Assembly: GCF_013415325.1 (NCBI RefSeq)
Contig: NZ_JACBYE010000016.1
Span: 1 to 64,000, forward strand
DNA length: 64,000 nucleotides
Reading direction: 5' to 3'
Origin: Sanguibacter inulinus
GTDB lineage: Bacteria; Actinomycetota; Actinomycetes; Actinomycetales; Cellulomonadaceae
The notes under the pieces were generated by a model that saw nothing but the letters and a program-made list of their open reading frames with translations, ran no database searches and was not told where the DNA came from. Position numbers and translations under genes: made by a program. How positions within the stretch are numbered: the stretch's first letter is position 1; the number at the start of each line of letters is the position of its first letter. This document shows, one piece after another, positions 1 to 8,391 of this stretch.

Positions 1-39
1 GACTGCTGGGGCGGCGGCGCCGCCTGTCGAGAGAGCCAT
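1..39 (-). CDS. ABC transporter permease 2 (DppC-like), N-terminal fragment
   Basis: Only the first 13 codons lie in the window (MALSTGGAAAPAV); the rest runs off the left edge. The ATG at 39 has a good ribosome binding site (GAAGGAAGAG) just upstream on the minus strand. It begins 18 bp after the stop of the first permease. In cluster-5 ABC importers the DppB-type permease is normally followed by a DppC-type one, so that is the inferred identity. The visible residues alone do not prove it. Confidence 0.6.
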   Translation of the reverse strand, partial: MALSTGGAAAPAV

Positions 40-57
40 GGTGTCTCTTCCTTCAGC

Positions 58-1035
58 TCAGGAGACGCGGACGCGTGGGTCGAGGCGGACGTAGACGATG
101 TCGACGAGGAAGTTCGCGACGAGCACCGCGGCCGTGATGGTGAGGAACAGTCCCTGCATGAGCGGGTAGTCGAGGCCCTGGACCGCGGAGAGCAGCTGGT
201 AGCCGACACCGGGGTAGGCGAAGACGACCTCGGTGAGGAGCGCACCGCCGACGATGAAGCCGAGCGAGAGCCCGAGCGACGTGACCGACGGCAGCAGCGC
301 GTTGCGCGTCGCGTAGCGGAACATGATCCGCCCGGGGCGCAGGCCCTTGGCCTCGGCCATGAGGATGTAGTCCTCGGCCGTCGTCGAGATCATCGTGTTG
401 CGCATGCCGAGCATCCACCCGCCGATCGACACCACGACGATGGTCAGGGCCGGCAGGAACAGGTGCACGAGGACGTCCTGGACGAAGGCCGGGGACCACT
501 CGGGGACGAGCCCCACGGAGAAGGCGTGGTTGATGGGGAACCACCCGAGCGTCACCCCGAAGAGGTACAGCGCCCCCATGGCGAGCCAGAAGTACGGGAA
601 GGACCCGACGAAGATGAGGATCGGCGGGAAGATCGAGTCGACCAGCCCGCCTCGACGCCACGCGGCGACGATGCCGAGCAGGTTGCCGATCACCACGGCG
701 ACGATCAACGAGGTGCCGCCCAGCAGGATGGTCCAGCCGATCTGCCCGGCGATGACCTCGCTCACCGGGGTCGGGAACCTCGAGATCGAGACACCGAAGT
801 CACCGTGCGCGATGTTGTTCAGGTACGACAGGTACTGCTCCCAGACCGGGCGGTCGTCGAGCCCGAAGAGCCGTCGGAGCTGCTCGATCTGGTCGGGCTC
901 GAGGCGGGACTGCGCCCTGGAGACCATGCGGCTGACCGGGTCGCCCGGCATGACCCGCGGGAGCATGAAGTTGAGGGTCAGCGACGCCCAGAACGCGAGG
1001 ACGTAGGTGCCCAGCCGACGCAGGATGAATCCCAT
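58..1035 (-). CDS. ABC transporter permease (DppB/OppB type)
   Basis: 325-residue inner-membrane permease of the binding-protein-dependent transport family. It has an N-terminal membrane segment after MGFILRR, the family's LPRVMPGDPV stretch, several further hydrophobic segments, and the EAA loop (EAKGLRPGRIMFRYATRNAL) that contacts the ATPase, followed by a C-terminal FAYPGVGYQLL motif. I chose the ATG at 1035 rather than the one at 1068: it has AAAGG upstream and matches where family members begin. It is the third gene of a leftward lacI-type regulator, binding protein, permease operon. Substrate is inferred from the binding protein, not from this gene. Confidence 0.9.
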   Translation of the reverse strand: MGFILRRLGTYVLAFWASLTLNFMLPRVMPGDPVSRMVSRAQSRLEPDQIEQLRRLFGLDDRPVWEQYLSYLNNIAHGDFGVSISRFPTPVSEVIAGQIGWTILLGGTSLIVAVVIGNLLGIVAAWRRGGLVDSIFPPILIFVGSFPYFWLAMGALYLFGVTLGWFPINHAFSVGLVPEWSPAFVQDVLVHLFLPALTIVVVSIGGWMLGMRNTMISTTAEDYILMAEAKGLRPGRIMFRYATRNALLPSVTSLGLSLGFIVGGALLTEVVFAYPGVGYQLLSAVQGLDYPLMQGLFLTITAAVLVANFLVDIVYVRLDPRVRVS

Positions 1036-1051
1036 GACGAGGACCTTTCGT

Positions 1052-1101
1052 AGGTGCGGTCGCCGCACCTGGGCACGCCGGACGTGCTGTCCGGCGTGCC
1101 C
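1052..1101. terminator. Twin hairpins between binding protein and permease genes
   Basis: Two perfect inverted repeats sit side by side in the gap: AGGTGCGG/CCGCACCT at 1052-1059 and 1063-1070, then GGGCACGCCGGAC/GTCCGGCGTGCCC at 1071-1083 and 1089-1101. Neither is followed by a T-run in the leftward direction. The location suggests partial termination or an mRNA-stabilising structure that leaves binding protein in excess over permease, as known from other ABC operons; this function is inferred. Confidence 0.55.
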
Positions 1102-1119
1102 GGGCGCGACGCGCCACGG

Positions 1120-2781
1120 TCAGGAGACGACTGGCTCGAGGCTCGTGAGGACGAGCACCGTCGTGGGTGCGCGGGTGGAGAGCGTCGCGTAGGGGTCGGC
1201 CTCGGTCGGCCACCCCGTGAAGCGGGTGTCCGTGTAGGCGCCCCACTCCGGGCCGGGGAACAGCGGGATCACCGGAGCGTTGTCGGCGAAGAGCTGCTGG
1301 AGCCCGTCGACGATCTCGGTCTGCTGGGCAGGGTCGGAGGTCGCGGCGAAGCGTGCCAAGAGCTCGTCGGCCTCGGGCAGCCCGAGGCGGTGGTAGTTCT
1401 CGTAGGTCGTCTCGCCGACAGGCTTGACGGTCTCGGTCGACATGGTGCCGCGGTAGAACTGGTACGGCGTGGGAGCGTTGTTGCTCCACACGATGCCGCT
1501 CTGGAAGTCGCCGCTCTCGTACCCTGCCGAGACCGCCGGCCAGTCGGGTGCGTCGACCGTGACGGTCACACCGATCTCGGCGAGGTTCTGCGCGATGATG
1601 TTGGCCACGGAGAGCCAGTCGGAGGACGCCGACCCGACGCTGATGTCGAAGGCGAAGGGCGATCCGTCCGCGAAGGTCCGCATCCCGTCCTCACCGAGCG
1701 GGTAGCCGGCGGCGTCGAGCATCGCTCCCGCGGCGTCGACGTCGCGGGAGGTCCAGTCGCAGGACTCGACCACGGTCTCGGAGCGCCAGGTGTCGTAGGC
1801 ACCCGAGAGCCCTGTGCAGTCGGCCGGGACCGTGTAGCCGTTCATGCCGACAGCGACGATCTGCTCGCGGTCGATCGCGAGGCTGAGCGCCTTGCGCACC
1901 TCGACGTCGTCGAAGGGCGCGACCGTCGTGTTGAGCTGCCAGCTGATGGTCGAGCCTGTCGGCGGGAACCAGTAGGCCCGGTGCTCGGGGTCCTTCGCGA
2001 CGAAGGTGTTCTCGATGTCTGCGATGTACTGCGGCGCCCAGTCGACCGACCCGTCGACGGCCGCGAGGTTCGCACCGTCGTTGCCTGCGAAGGCGAGCAT
2101 CCGGACGCCCGCGATCTTCTGCTTCTCGGGCTGCCAGTAGTGCGGGTTCTTGCCGAGGTCGAAGGACTGCGTCTGGAAGGTCGTGACCTCCGTGTACGGA
2201 CCCGTGCCGACAGGGTCCGGGTTGGTCTCGCCCGCGGGGTCGTCGATCTCGGACCAGACGTGCTTGGGGACGATCACCTGCTGGCCGATCTCGAACAGCG
2301 CGGGCGAGTACGCCCTGCTGAAGGTGAAGGTGACGGTGTCCTCGTCGGTGGCCGTCACGGAGTCGACGTACTCGAAGCCGCCGAGGATCTCCTTCTGCAG
2401 ACCGAAGGTGTAGACGACGTCGTCGGCGACGAGCGGCTCCCCGTCGGACCACTGGACGTCGTCGCGGAGGGTGAAGGTCGACGTGAGGCCGTCCTCGGAG
2501 GTCTCCCACTCCGTCGCGAGCCACGGGACGGTCCCGCCGTCGGCAGGGTTGTAGACGAGCATCGACTCGTAGACCGCCTGCCCTGTCATGGGTGCGGCGT
2601 TTGGCGAGAACGGGTTGAAGTTGCGGGTGAAGGTGCCCATGTCTTCACGCGGGATGGTGAGCAGCTGGTCGCCGCTCGTGTCGGTGGCGGCTGTGCCACC
2701 CGTGCACCCTGCGAGGGCGAGCGATGCCACGGCGAGCCCGGCGACGATGCCGGTCCACCTTCTGCGGGTCGGAGATGTCAT
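1120..2781 (-). CDS. ABC transporter solute-binding lipoprotein (cluster 5, probable oligosaccharide)
   Basis: 553-residue lipoprotein with a lipobox LAGC, lipidated Cys at 26, anchored outside the membrane. It has the SBP_bac_5 fold signatures: YESMLVYNP near residue 70, WSDGEPLVADDVVYTF near 110, GTGPY and LGKNPHYW near 190-205, and DDVEVRKALSLAIDRE. The C-terminal IPLFPGPEWGAYTD...FTGWP segment resembles the subfamily that binds cellobiose, lichenan or xyloglucan oligosaccharides rather than peptides. A LacI regulator directly upstream in the same operon fits sugar uptake. Ligand assignment is inference; membership of the family is firm. Confidence 0.88.
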   Translation of the reverse strand: MTSPTRRRWTGIVAGLAVASLALAGCTGGTAATDTSGDQLLTIPREDMGTFTRNFNPFSPNAAPMTGQAVYESMLVYNPADGGTVPWLATEWETSEDGLTSTFTLRDDVQWSDGEPLVADDVVYTFGLQKEILGGFEYVDSVTATDEDTVTFTFSRAYSPALFEIGQQVIVPKHVWSEIDDPAGETNPDPVGTGPYTEVTTFQTQSFDLGKNPHYWQPEKQKIAGVRMLAFAGNDGANLAAVDGSVDWAPQYIADIENTFVAKDPEHRAYWFPPTGSTISWQLNTTVAPFDDVEVRKALSLAIDREQIVAVGMNGYTVPADCTGLSGAYDTWRSETVVESCDWTSRDVDAAGAMLDAAGYPLGEDGMRTFADGSPFAFDISVGSASSDWLSVANIIAQNLAEIGVTVTVDAPDWPAVSAGYESGDFQSGIVWSNNAPTPYQFYRGTMSTETVKPVGETTYENYHRLGLPEADELLARFAATSDPAQQTEIVDGLQQLFADNAPVIPLFPGPEWGAYTDTRFTGWPTEADPYATLSTRAPTTVLVLTSLEPVVS

Positions 2782-2848
2782 GATGGGGGTCTCTTTCCTC
2801 TCTTCATCAGTTCAGGAGAAGTGCGGTCAGGGGTGCTCGACGGGCGAT

Positions 2849-3874
2849 TCACGGTCGCACCGACGAGCGTTCGACGAGCGGGCAGTCGACGACGACCTGC
2901 AAGGGTCCCGTCACCTGCCCGCTCGTCAGTTCCGACAGCAGGTCGACCCCGCGCGCACCCATCTCTTCGAAGGGGAGCGCGACTGTCGTCAGCGACGGTC
3001 GGAGGTATGCGGAGATGAGCTCCTGGTTGTCGAAGCCCACCACGGAGATGTCACCCGGGATCGTCAGACCCCGCTCCTTGATCGCGTCGTAGGCGCCCAT
3101 CGCCATACGGTCGTTGGCGCAGAAGATCGCCGTGGGCGGCACGGGCAGGTCGAGCAGCCTGACGGCCGCGGCGTACCCGTCGGTCGCCGTCGCTCCCCCA
3201 CCGACGACGAGCTCGTCGTCCAGGTCCCCGCCTGCCGCGCGGAGCGCGGAGCTGTACCCGTCACGGCGCCCAATCGCCGCAGGGATATCCGAGTCGAAGG
3301 TGATCAGCCCGATGCGCCGGTGGCCTGCGGCGAGCAGCCGCTCGGTGGCCCGGCGCCCTCCCGCGACCTCGTCAGGGACGATCGACGGGAGCACCCCGTC
3401 GGCGTCGAAGCAGTTGACGAGGACCGTCGGCACCTCGTGGGCGATGTCCGGGACCTTCACGGCGCGGTGCCAGGTCGCTGCGTAGAGCAGACCCTCGACG
3501 CGCTGCTCGAGCAGCTTCTCGACGGCCGCCTCCTCCATGTCGCCGTCGCCCTCGGAGGAGGCGATGAGCACGAAGCGGCGGTCGTGCCAGGCGCGGTCCT
3601 GGGCACCCTTGATGATGTTGACGGCGAAGGGCGCCGTGACGATCTCGGTGACCAGGCCGTACCAGTCGCTGCGGCGCGATGCGAGAGCACGCGCCCCAGC
3701 GTTGGGCCTGTACCCGAGGTCGGCGACAGCCTCGAGGATCCGCTGGCGGGTCTCGGCAGAGACGCTCGGGTGCTCGGGGTCGCTCAGGGCGAAGGACACG
3801 GCGGTCCGGGAGACCTTGGCATGGCGGGCGACGTCGCTCATGGTCACCTTGCCGGTCGCGAGGGGAGACGTCAT
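2849..3874 (-). CDS. LacI family transcriptional regulator
   Basis: 341-residue DNA-binding repressor. The N-terminal helix-turn-helix and hinge read MSDVARHAKVSRTAVSFALS...RILEAVADLGYRPNAGARAL, classic LacI/GalR. A periplasmic-binding-protein-like effector domain follows, with FDSDIPAAIGRRDGY, AIFCANDRMAMGAYDAI and ISVVGFDNQE. The ATG at 3874 was chosen; an in-frame ATG at 3841 is a less likely alternative because it would sit immediately at the HTH. It is the first gene of the leftward transporter operon and has a LacI-type palindrome just upstream, so autoregulation and control of the transporter by an imported sugar are likely. Confidence 0.92.
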   Translation of the reverse strand: MTSPLATGKVTMSDVARHAKVSRTAVSFALSDPEHPSVSAETRQRILEAVADLGYRPNAGARALASRRSDWYGLVTEIVTAPFAVNIIKGAQDRAWHDRRFVLIASSEGDGDMEEAAVEKLLEQRVEGLLYAATWHRAVKVPDIAHEVPTVLVNCFDADGVLPSIVPDEVAGGRRATERLLAAGHRRIGLITFDSDIPAAIGRRDGYSSALRAAGGDLDDELVVGGGATATDGYAAAVRLLDLPVPPTAIFCANDRMAMGAYDAIKERGLTIPGDISVVGFDNQELISAYLRPSLTTVALPFEEMGARGVDLLSELTSGQVTGPLQVVVDCPLVERSSVRP

Positions 3875-3905
3875 CGTCGCAAGTCCTCGTCATCGTGAAC
3901 TAGAT

Positions 3906-3932
3906 GTAACGCGCGTTAGTTGCGCGCGTTAC
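3906..3932. promoter_or_regulatory. LacI-family operator pair
   Basis: A 12-bp perfect palindrome TAACGCGCGTTA occupies 3907-3918. It is nested in a larger inverted repeat, GTAACGCGCG at 3906-3915 and CGCGCGTTAC at 3923-3932. CG-centred palindromes of this kind are the usual LacI/GalR operators. It lies 32 bp before the regulator's start codon, where it would control the regulator and the downstream transporter genes. Confidence 0.75.
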
Positions 3933-4070
3933 ACACGGTATGGCGCGGATCCGCGGCTGTCAATGCCCAGCTCACCCGATACCGAGGGACGAGCCGCGTC
4001 CGTGCGCAGGTCTCGGCGGCGCGCACGCCACCGGACCGAAGGTCCCTCGCTCGGGGCCCGAGACGCTCGA

Positions 4071-4076
4071 TAGCGT
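4071..4076 (+). promoter_or_regulatory. -10 element TAGCGT, leaderless promoter of HEAT-repeat gene
   Basis: TAGCGT ends 6 nt before the ATG at 4083, placing the predicted transcription start on the start codon. No ribosome binding site is visible. Same geometry as many other genes in this window. Confidence 0.55.
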
Positions 4077-4082
4077 CGGAGC

Positions 4083-4796
4083 ATGGCACAGCGACGCGCA
4101 TGGACGGCCGACCTGGGAGCGACCCCCCGAGCAGATCTCGACTCGTTCCTGCTCGAGCACTCCGGGCTCCCCGGGCCTCGCGCGAACCTGGCCCTCGTCG
4201 ACGCCGCTGCGCGGAGCCTGCCTGAGCCGACCCTGCTCGACCTCGCCGGCTCCCCCGAGGAATACCTGCGGATGTGCGGCACCGCTGGGCTGGGACGGCT
4301 CCTCGCCGACGGTCCGGCGAGGACCGAGGTCCTGACCCTGCTGCGCGAGCGCGCGGCCGATCCGCTGTGGCGGGTGCGGGAGGCAGCCGCGATGGCGCTC
4401 CAGATCATCGGCGACGCCGACCGCACGGACCTGAGGTCCGTCGTCGCCGACTGGGTCACGGCCCCAGACCCGCTCGTGCGCCGCGCTGCCGTCGCCGGCA
4501 TCTGCGAGCCGCGCCTGCTCACCGACCCCGCGACGGCGCGCGCCGCGCTCGAGGCCTGCCGCGCCGCGACGGACTCGATCCGCGCGGTCCGCCGCGACCT
4601 GCGCGCAGACCCCGACCTGCGGACCCTGCGCCAGGCTCTCGGCTACGCGTGGAGCGTCGCGATCGCCGCAGCACCTGAGGAGGGCCTGCTCGACCTCGAC
4701 GCCCTCGGCACGGACGACGACCCCGACGTCGCATGGATCCTGCGCAGCAACCTCTCGAAGTCCCGGCTCCGCACAGTCCTCGATCGGCGCTCCTGA
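4083..4796 (+). CDS. HEAT-repeat-like protein of unknown function
   Basis: 237 residues, no signal peptide or membrane segment. The middle holds helical-repeat signatures such as DPLWRVREAAAMALQIIGD and APDPLVRRAAVAGICEPRLL, and the end repeats the style (DDDPDVAWILRSNLSKSRLRTVLD). These are HEAT/armadillo-like repeats, which usually form a protein- or nucleic-acid-binding solenoid; the DNA alkylation-repeat family is one possible relative. No catalytic motif is visible. The gene stands alone, convergent with the F420 oxidoreductase and separated from it by a strong bidirectional hairpin. Function not recognised. Confidence 0.7.
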   Translation: MAQRRAWTADLGATPRADLDSFLLEHSGLPGPRANLALVDAAARSLPEPTLLDLAGSPEEYLRMCGTAGLGRLLADGPARTEVLTLLRERAADPLWRVREAAAMALQIIGDADRTDLRSVVADWVTAPDPLVRRAAVAGICEPRLLTDPATARAALEACRAATDSIRAVRRDLRADPDLRTLRQALGYAWSVAIAAAPEEGLLDLDALGTDDDPDVAWILRSNLSKSRLRTVLDRRS

Positions 4797-4888
4797 GGCG
4801 AGGACGGTCGCCCGGCGACGGTCTGCTCGTCGGACCTCCGGCCTCGCAGCCGCACGTCGCGCCCCGCCGACCGGGCTGGACCGCGCGT

Positions 4889-4940
4889 GACGTGACGACG
4901 GCCCACCACGCGGGATCGCGTGATGGGCCGTCGTCACGTC
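4889..4940. terminator. Bidirectional terminator hairpin
   Basis: 24-bp arms (4889-4912 and 4917-4940) with one mismatch and a 4-nt loop GGAT, lying between the convergent ends of the HEAT-repeat gene and the oxidoreductase gene. It can fold identically in transcripts from either strand. Confidence 0.85.
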
Positions 4941-4953
4941 CTGGTGGGGCTGG

Positions 4954-5799
4954 TCAGCCCGCGTGCTCGGCGTTCTTCGCGTCGCGCCAGGCGAGCCAGT
5001 CGGCGACACCCGAGATGTCGTAGTCCGGGCCGGAGATACCGATCGTGAAGAGGGTTGCGCCGAGGGCGTGCTGCTCCTCGACCTCCTCGACGCTGCGCTT
5101 GCCGATCTCTGTCGAGATCTCGATCTCGGTCACGTCGCGGCCGACCACCCGGGCGTGCTCGGCAAGGATGCCGAGCTTGCGCTCGAGGGTCTCCGCGTCG
5201 CTGAAGCTGTGCCAGATGTCGGCGTGCTGGGCGACGATCCGGAGCGTCTTCTTCTCGCCACCGCCGCCGATGAGGACGGGGATCTTGCGGGTCGGTGCCG
5301 GGTTGAGCCTCCCCCAGCGGTCAGCGATCGTCGGCAGGTCGCGGGCGAGGGCGTCGAGGCGGGTGCCCACGGTGCCGAAGTCGTAGCCGTACTCGTCGTA
5401 GTCACGCTCGAACCAGCCCGAGCCGGTCCCGAAGATGAACCGGCCCTGGCCACCCTTGGCGCTGATGTGGTCGATGGTCCGGGCCATGTCGGCCTGCAGG
5501 TTGGCGTTGCGGTAGCTGTTGCAGTTGACGAGCGCACCGATCTCGACGCGGCTCGTCTGCTCGGCGAGAGCGGCGAGCATCGTCCACGACTCGAAGTGCA
5601 GACCGTCGGGCTCACCCGACAGCGGGAAGAAGTGGTCCCAGTTGAAGAGGATGTCGACACCGAGGTCTTCGAGGGCACCCGCGGTCTCGCGGATCTTCTC
5701 GTACGAGGCGTGCTGGGGCGCGATCTGCACGCCGATGCGCACGGGACGGCGCGGGCCGCCTGTCGGCTGGGCGTTCTCGGTCGAGGATTCCGAGGTCAT
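4954..5799 (-). CDS. LLM-class F420-dependent oxidoreductase
   Basis: 281-residue luciferase-like monooxygenase-fold protein. Family signatures include RIGVQIAPQHASYEKIRE at the start, LGVDILFNWDHFFPL, ALAEQTSRVEIGALV, GRFIFGTGSGWFERDYDEYG and KIPVLIGGGGEKKTLRI. In actinobacteria this group uses coenzyme F420 for hydride transfer; the substrate cannot be read from sequence. The ATG at 5799 has GGAG 6 nt upstream. A possible -10 (TAGATT, minus strand, 5906-5911) lies about 100 nt upstream in the otherwise empty 264-bp gap before the CueP-like gene. Confidence 0.9.
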   Translation of the reverse strand: MTSESSTENAQPTGGPRRPVRIGVQIAPQHASYEKIRETAGALEDLGVDILFNWDHFFPLSGEPDGLHFESWTMLAALAEQTSRVEIGALVNCNSYRNANLQADMARTIDHISAKGGQGRFIFGTGSGWFERDYDEYGYDFGTVGTRLDALARDLPTIADRWGRLNPAPTRKIPVLIGGGGEKKTLRIVAQHADIWHSFSDAETLERKLGILAEHARVVGRDVTEIEISTEIGKRSVEEVEEQHALGATLFTIGISGPDYDISGVADWLAWRDAKNAEHAG

Positions 5800-6063
5800 G
5801 GGGGCTCCGATCAGGTGGCCTGGACCACCGGGCGAGGAAGATGGCGCCAGACAGGCGTCGCAGGTCGGGACGGGTCACGGCTGCCTCGCCGTCGACCCTC
5901 GCGTCAATCTACCCCGTGCAGGTGCCGCTGGCTCAGGGATCCGTCGCCTGGCCCTGGGTCGCGCTGCGCTGTCGGCTCACGAGCCGATGTCTCGCCGGGT
6001 CGGGTGCACCAGTCACTCACGACCGGCCTCCGCGCGAGCCCTCCACCTGCGGGCTCGCCCCGG

Positions 6064-6657
6064 TCACGCCAGCTGCAGGCCCGTCAGGCAGGTGGCGCTG
6101 TCGGCCGTCGTGCTCAGGGGAGCCTCGACCGACCGTCCGTCGACGGTGAGGACGACGGTCCCGGTGAGGTCGCGTGGTAGCCAGACACCGACAAATCCGT
6201 TCGCGTAGGTGGTCGTGGTCTCCTCGAGCACGACCTCCCCCTGGTCGTCGCGGACGAGGATGTCGACGTCTGCGTCCACCAGCTCGCCCTGGCAGGTGGT
6301 GAGGCTGTGGAAGAAGCAGTCGTGCGTCTGGTCGACGTACGGCGCCATCGAGACGTAGAGCTCGTCGGCGGGCATCGGCAGCGTGGTCTCGCGGGTCCCG
6401 TCGGACAGGACGACCTCGTCGGTCCGGATCGAGGCTATGAGGTTGGTCGGGCGCTCGTCGCCGCCCAGCCTGTCGAGGTGGTCGATCACCTCTCGGGTGT
6501 CCATGCCGTCGAGCCCGAAGTCACGCAGCAGAGACGAGGCGTCTGCCGCTGCCGGCGCACCGGTCTCGGCGTCGGAGGACGGGGTGCTGGACGACGAGCA
6601 CCCTGCGAGCAGGAGGGCGACGGCGACGGGCACGGCGGCAAGGCGTCGAGAGATCAT
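6064..6657 (-). CDS. CueP-like metal-binding lipoprotein
   Basis: Secreted lipoprotein of about 197 residues with signal peptide and lipobox LAGC (Cys 20 if the ATG at 6657 is used; in-frame ATGs at 6666-6672 would add up to five residues). The mature part contains DGMDTREVIDHLDRL, APYVDQTHDCFFHSLTTCQG and ANGFVGVWLPRDLTG, the pattern of the CueP family. In Salmonella CueP is a periplasmic copper-binding protein; the two cysteines and neighbouring histidines here are the candidate copper ligands. No copper-efflux genes are adjacent, so a copper role is inferred from family only. Confidence 0.8.
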   Translation of the reverse strand: MISRRLAAVPVAVALLLAGCSSSSTPSSDAETGAPAAADASSLLRDFGLDGMDTREVIDHLDRLGGDERPTNLIASIRTDEVVLSDGTRETTLPMPADELYVSMAPYVDQTHDCFFHSLTTCQGELVDADVDILVRDDQGEVVLEETTTTYANGFVGVWLPRDLTGTVVLTVDGRSVEAPLSTTADSATCLTGLQLA

Positions 6658-6730
6658 GCGTCCCATCATCACCCGCGGGCGCGCAGACCAGGGTAGGAGG
6701 AAGGTCCTGAGGCACCGTGCCTCGTCCCGG

Positions 6731-6754
6731 TACCCGTACCCGTACCCGTACCCG
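6731..6754. repeat. TACCCG tandem repeat, four units
   Basis: Four perfect copies of the hexamer TACCCG lie between the end of the amidase gene (4 bp away) and the CueP-like gene. In frame it would encode a two-residue repeat, but it falls outside both genes. A simple-sequence tract prone to copy-number change. Confidence 0.85.
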
Positions 6755-6757
6755 AGG

Positions 6758-8245
6758 TCACCAGACGGGTGGTTGGCGGTCGGGCCAGCGCAGGCTGTCC
6801 TCGAGCTGCGCGGCGACTGCGAGGAGCGTGCGCTCCCCGCCGGGCCGGCCGACCAGCTGGATCCCCATCGGCAGACCCGCCGGAGCGTGCTCGTCGGGCG
6901 TCGTCCAGTGCGTCGGGACGGTGATCGCCGGCAGCCCGCAGACGTTGATCATCGACGTGTACGGCGTGTACTCGCACTGCTGCGCGAAGTTCCGCTCGGG
7001 GTCCGTCGCGTCGTACCAGCCGATCGGCCGCTGCGTCTGCGCCATCGCCGGGAGCAGGAGCACGTCGTAGACCTCGACGCGGGCGACCATCGTGCGCTCG
7101 AAGACCGCGAGCGCCCCGAGGGCCTCGACCAGCTCGCGAGCGGTGACGGCCCGGCCGCGCTCGACCAGCCACTGCGTCAGCGGCTCGAGCAGGGCGAGGC
7201 GCTCGGGCTCGTCGATCGGCACGGCTGCAGCACCACCCATCCACAGCGTCCTGAAGGCTGCCGCGTACGTCGGGTCAGGGTCCCAGGCAGGAGCGTCCAC
7301 CACGTCGTGCCCGAGGGCTCCGAGTGCAGCGGCTCCGGCGGCGAGGGCGGTCTTGGCTTCCTCGCCGAGCGCGATGTCGTAGGCGCCGTCCCACGAGCTG
7401 AAGGTGCTCAGCCCGATGCGGAGCGGGCGACCCTCGGGCGTCTCTCCGCTCTCTGCGGCGGCCAGGTACGACCCGGCGGGAGCAGCAGGCGTCCGCAGGG
7501 TCCGCGGGTGCGGCACGTGGCCGTCTGCGGTGCGAGGCAGCATGCCCTCGAGCAGCAGCGCGGCATCGGCGGCGGTGCGAGCGATCGGTCCGTGCACCAC
7601 CAGGCCACCGAGCGACTCCACCCCTCCCCCGGCCGGCAGGAGACCACGGGTCGGCTTGAGGCCGACGAGTCCGCAGGCCGCGGCAGGGATCCGGATCGAC
7701 CCGCCTCCGTCAGACCCTGGCGCCACGGGCAGCAGCCCGGCGGCGACAGCGACCGCGGCACCACCGCTCGACCCCCCGGCGCCCCGGGTCAGGTCCCAGG
7801 GGTTGCGCGCGGGCGGACCGACAAAGGTCTCGGTGTACGAGGGGAAGCCGAGCTCAGGGGCGGCGGTCTTGCCGAGCGACACGACGCCCGCGGTGTCGAG
7901 CACCTGGGTGATGTCGCTGCTCACCTCGGGGACGTACCGGAAGGCCCCAGAGAAGGTGCGCGACCCGAAGCCCGTCGGGACACCTGCGCGGTCGGAGAGG
8001 TCTTTGTCGCCGATCGGCAGGGCCCAGAGCGGGGCGTCGGTGACCGCTGACGGCGGACCCTGCGCCGCGAGATCCGCAGCTCGTCCCCTGGCAGCCTCGG
8101 GGGTCACGGTGACGAAGGCCCCGAGCTCCCCGTCCAGCCGGGCGATCCGACCCAGATAGTGCTCGGTCACCTCTGTCGGTGAGAGCTCGCCGGAGCGGAG
8201 CTGGCGGCTGATCTCGGTCGCGGTGCGCTCGTGCAGGCTGGTCAT
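6758..8245 (-). CDS. Amidase (amidase signature family)
   Basis: 495-residue hydrolase with the Ser-cisSer-Lys triad context: the lysine in LPIGDKDLSDRAG, then GGSSGGAAVAVAAG and DGGGSIRIPAAACGLVGLKPTRG. The family hydrolyses C-N bonds of carboxylic amides (GatA, AtzF, nylon-oligomer and indole-acetamide hydrolases). It lacks GatB/GatC neighbours, so it is unlikely to be the tRNA amidotransferase subunit. The long upstream open frame was trimmed to the ATG at 8245, where homology begins; a TATGCT hexamer ends 6 nt before it, predicting a leaderless mRNA. Substrate unknown. Confidence 0.9.
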   Translation of the reverse strand: MTSLHERTATEISRQLRSGELSPTEVTEHYLGRIARLDGELGAFVTVTPEAARGRAADLAAQGPPSAVTDAPLWALPIGDKDLSDRAGVPTGFGSRTFSGAFRYVPEVSSDITQVLDTAGVVSLGKTAAPELGFPSYTETFVGPPARNPWDLTRGAGGSSGGAAVAVAAGLLPVAPGSDGGGSIRIPAAACGLVGLKPTRGLLPAGGGVESLGGLVVHGPIARTAADAALLLEGMLPRTADGHVPHPRTLRTPAAPAGSYLAAAESGETPEGRPLRIGLSTFSSWDGAYDIALGEEAKTALAAGAAALGALGHDVVDAPAWDPDPTYAAAFRTLWMGGAAAVPIDEPERLALLEPLTQWLVERGRAVTARELVEALGALAVFERTMVARVEVYDVLLLPAMAQTQRPIGWYDATDPERNFAQQCEYTPYTSMINVCGLPAITVPTHWTTPDEHAPAGLPMGIQLVGRPGGERTLLAVAAQLEDSLRWPDRQPPVW

Positions 8246-8251
8246 CGATCC

Positions 8252-8257
8252 AGCATA
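8252..8257 (-). promoter_or_regulatory. -10 element TATGCT, leaderless promoter of amidase
   Basis: Minus-strand TATGCT with a 6-nt gap to the amidase ATG. It supports the trimmed start codon and leaves no room for a ribosome binding site. Confidence 0.6.
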
Positions 8258-8391
8258 GGTCCGCGTTCCAGAACCCTGGCAGAGACCTCTTCGCCGACCG
8301 AGGAGCGGACCCAGCGCACTCGCGATGCTCTTGTTTTGCAACGGACTACGGCAGCTGTCCTCGCACTCCCGCTCGCCCGGCTCATTCGCCT

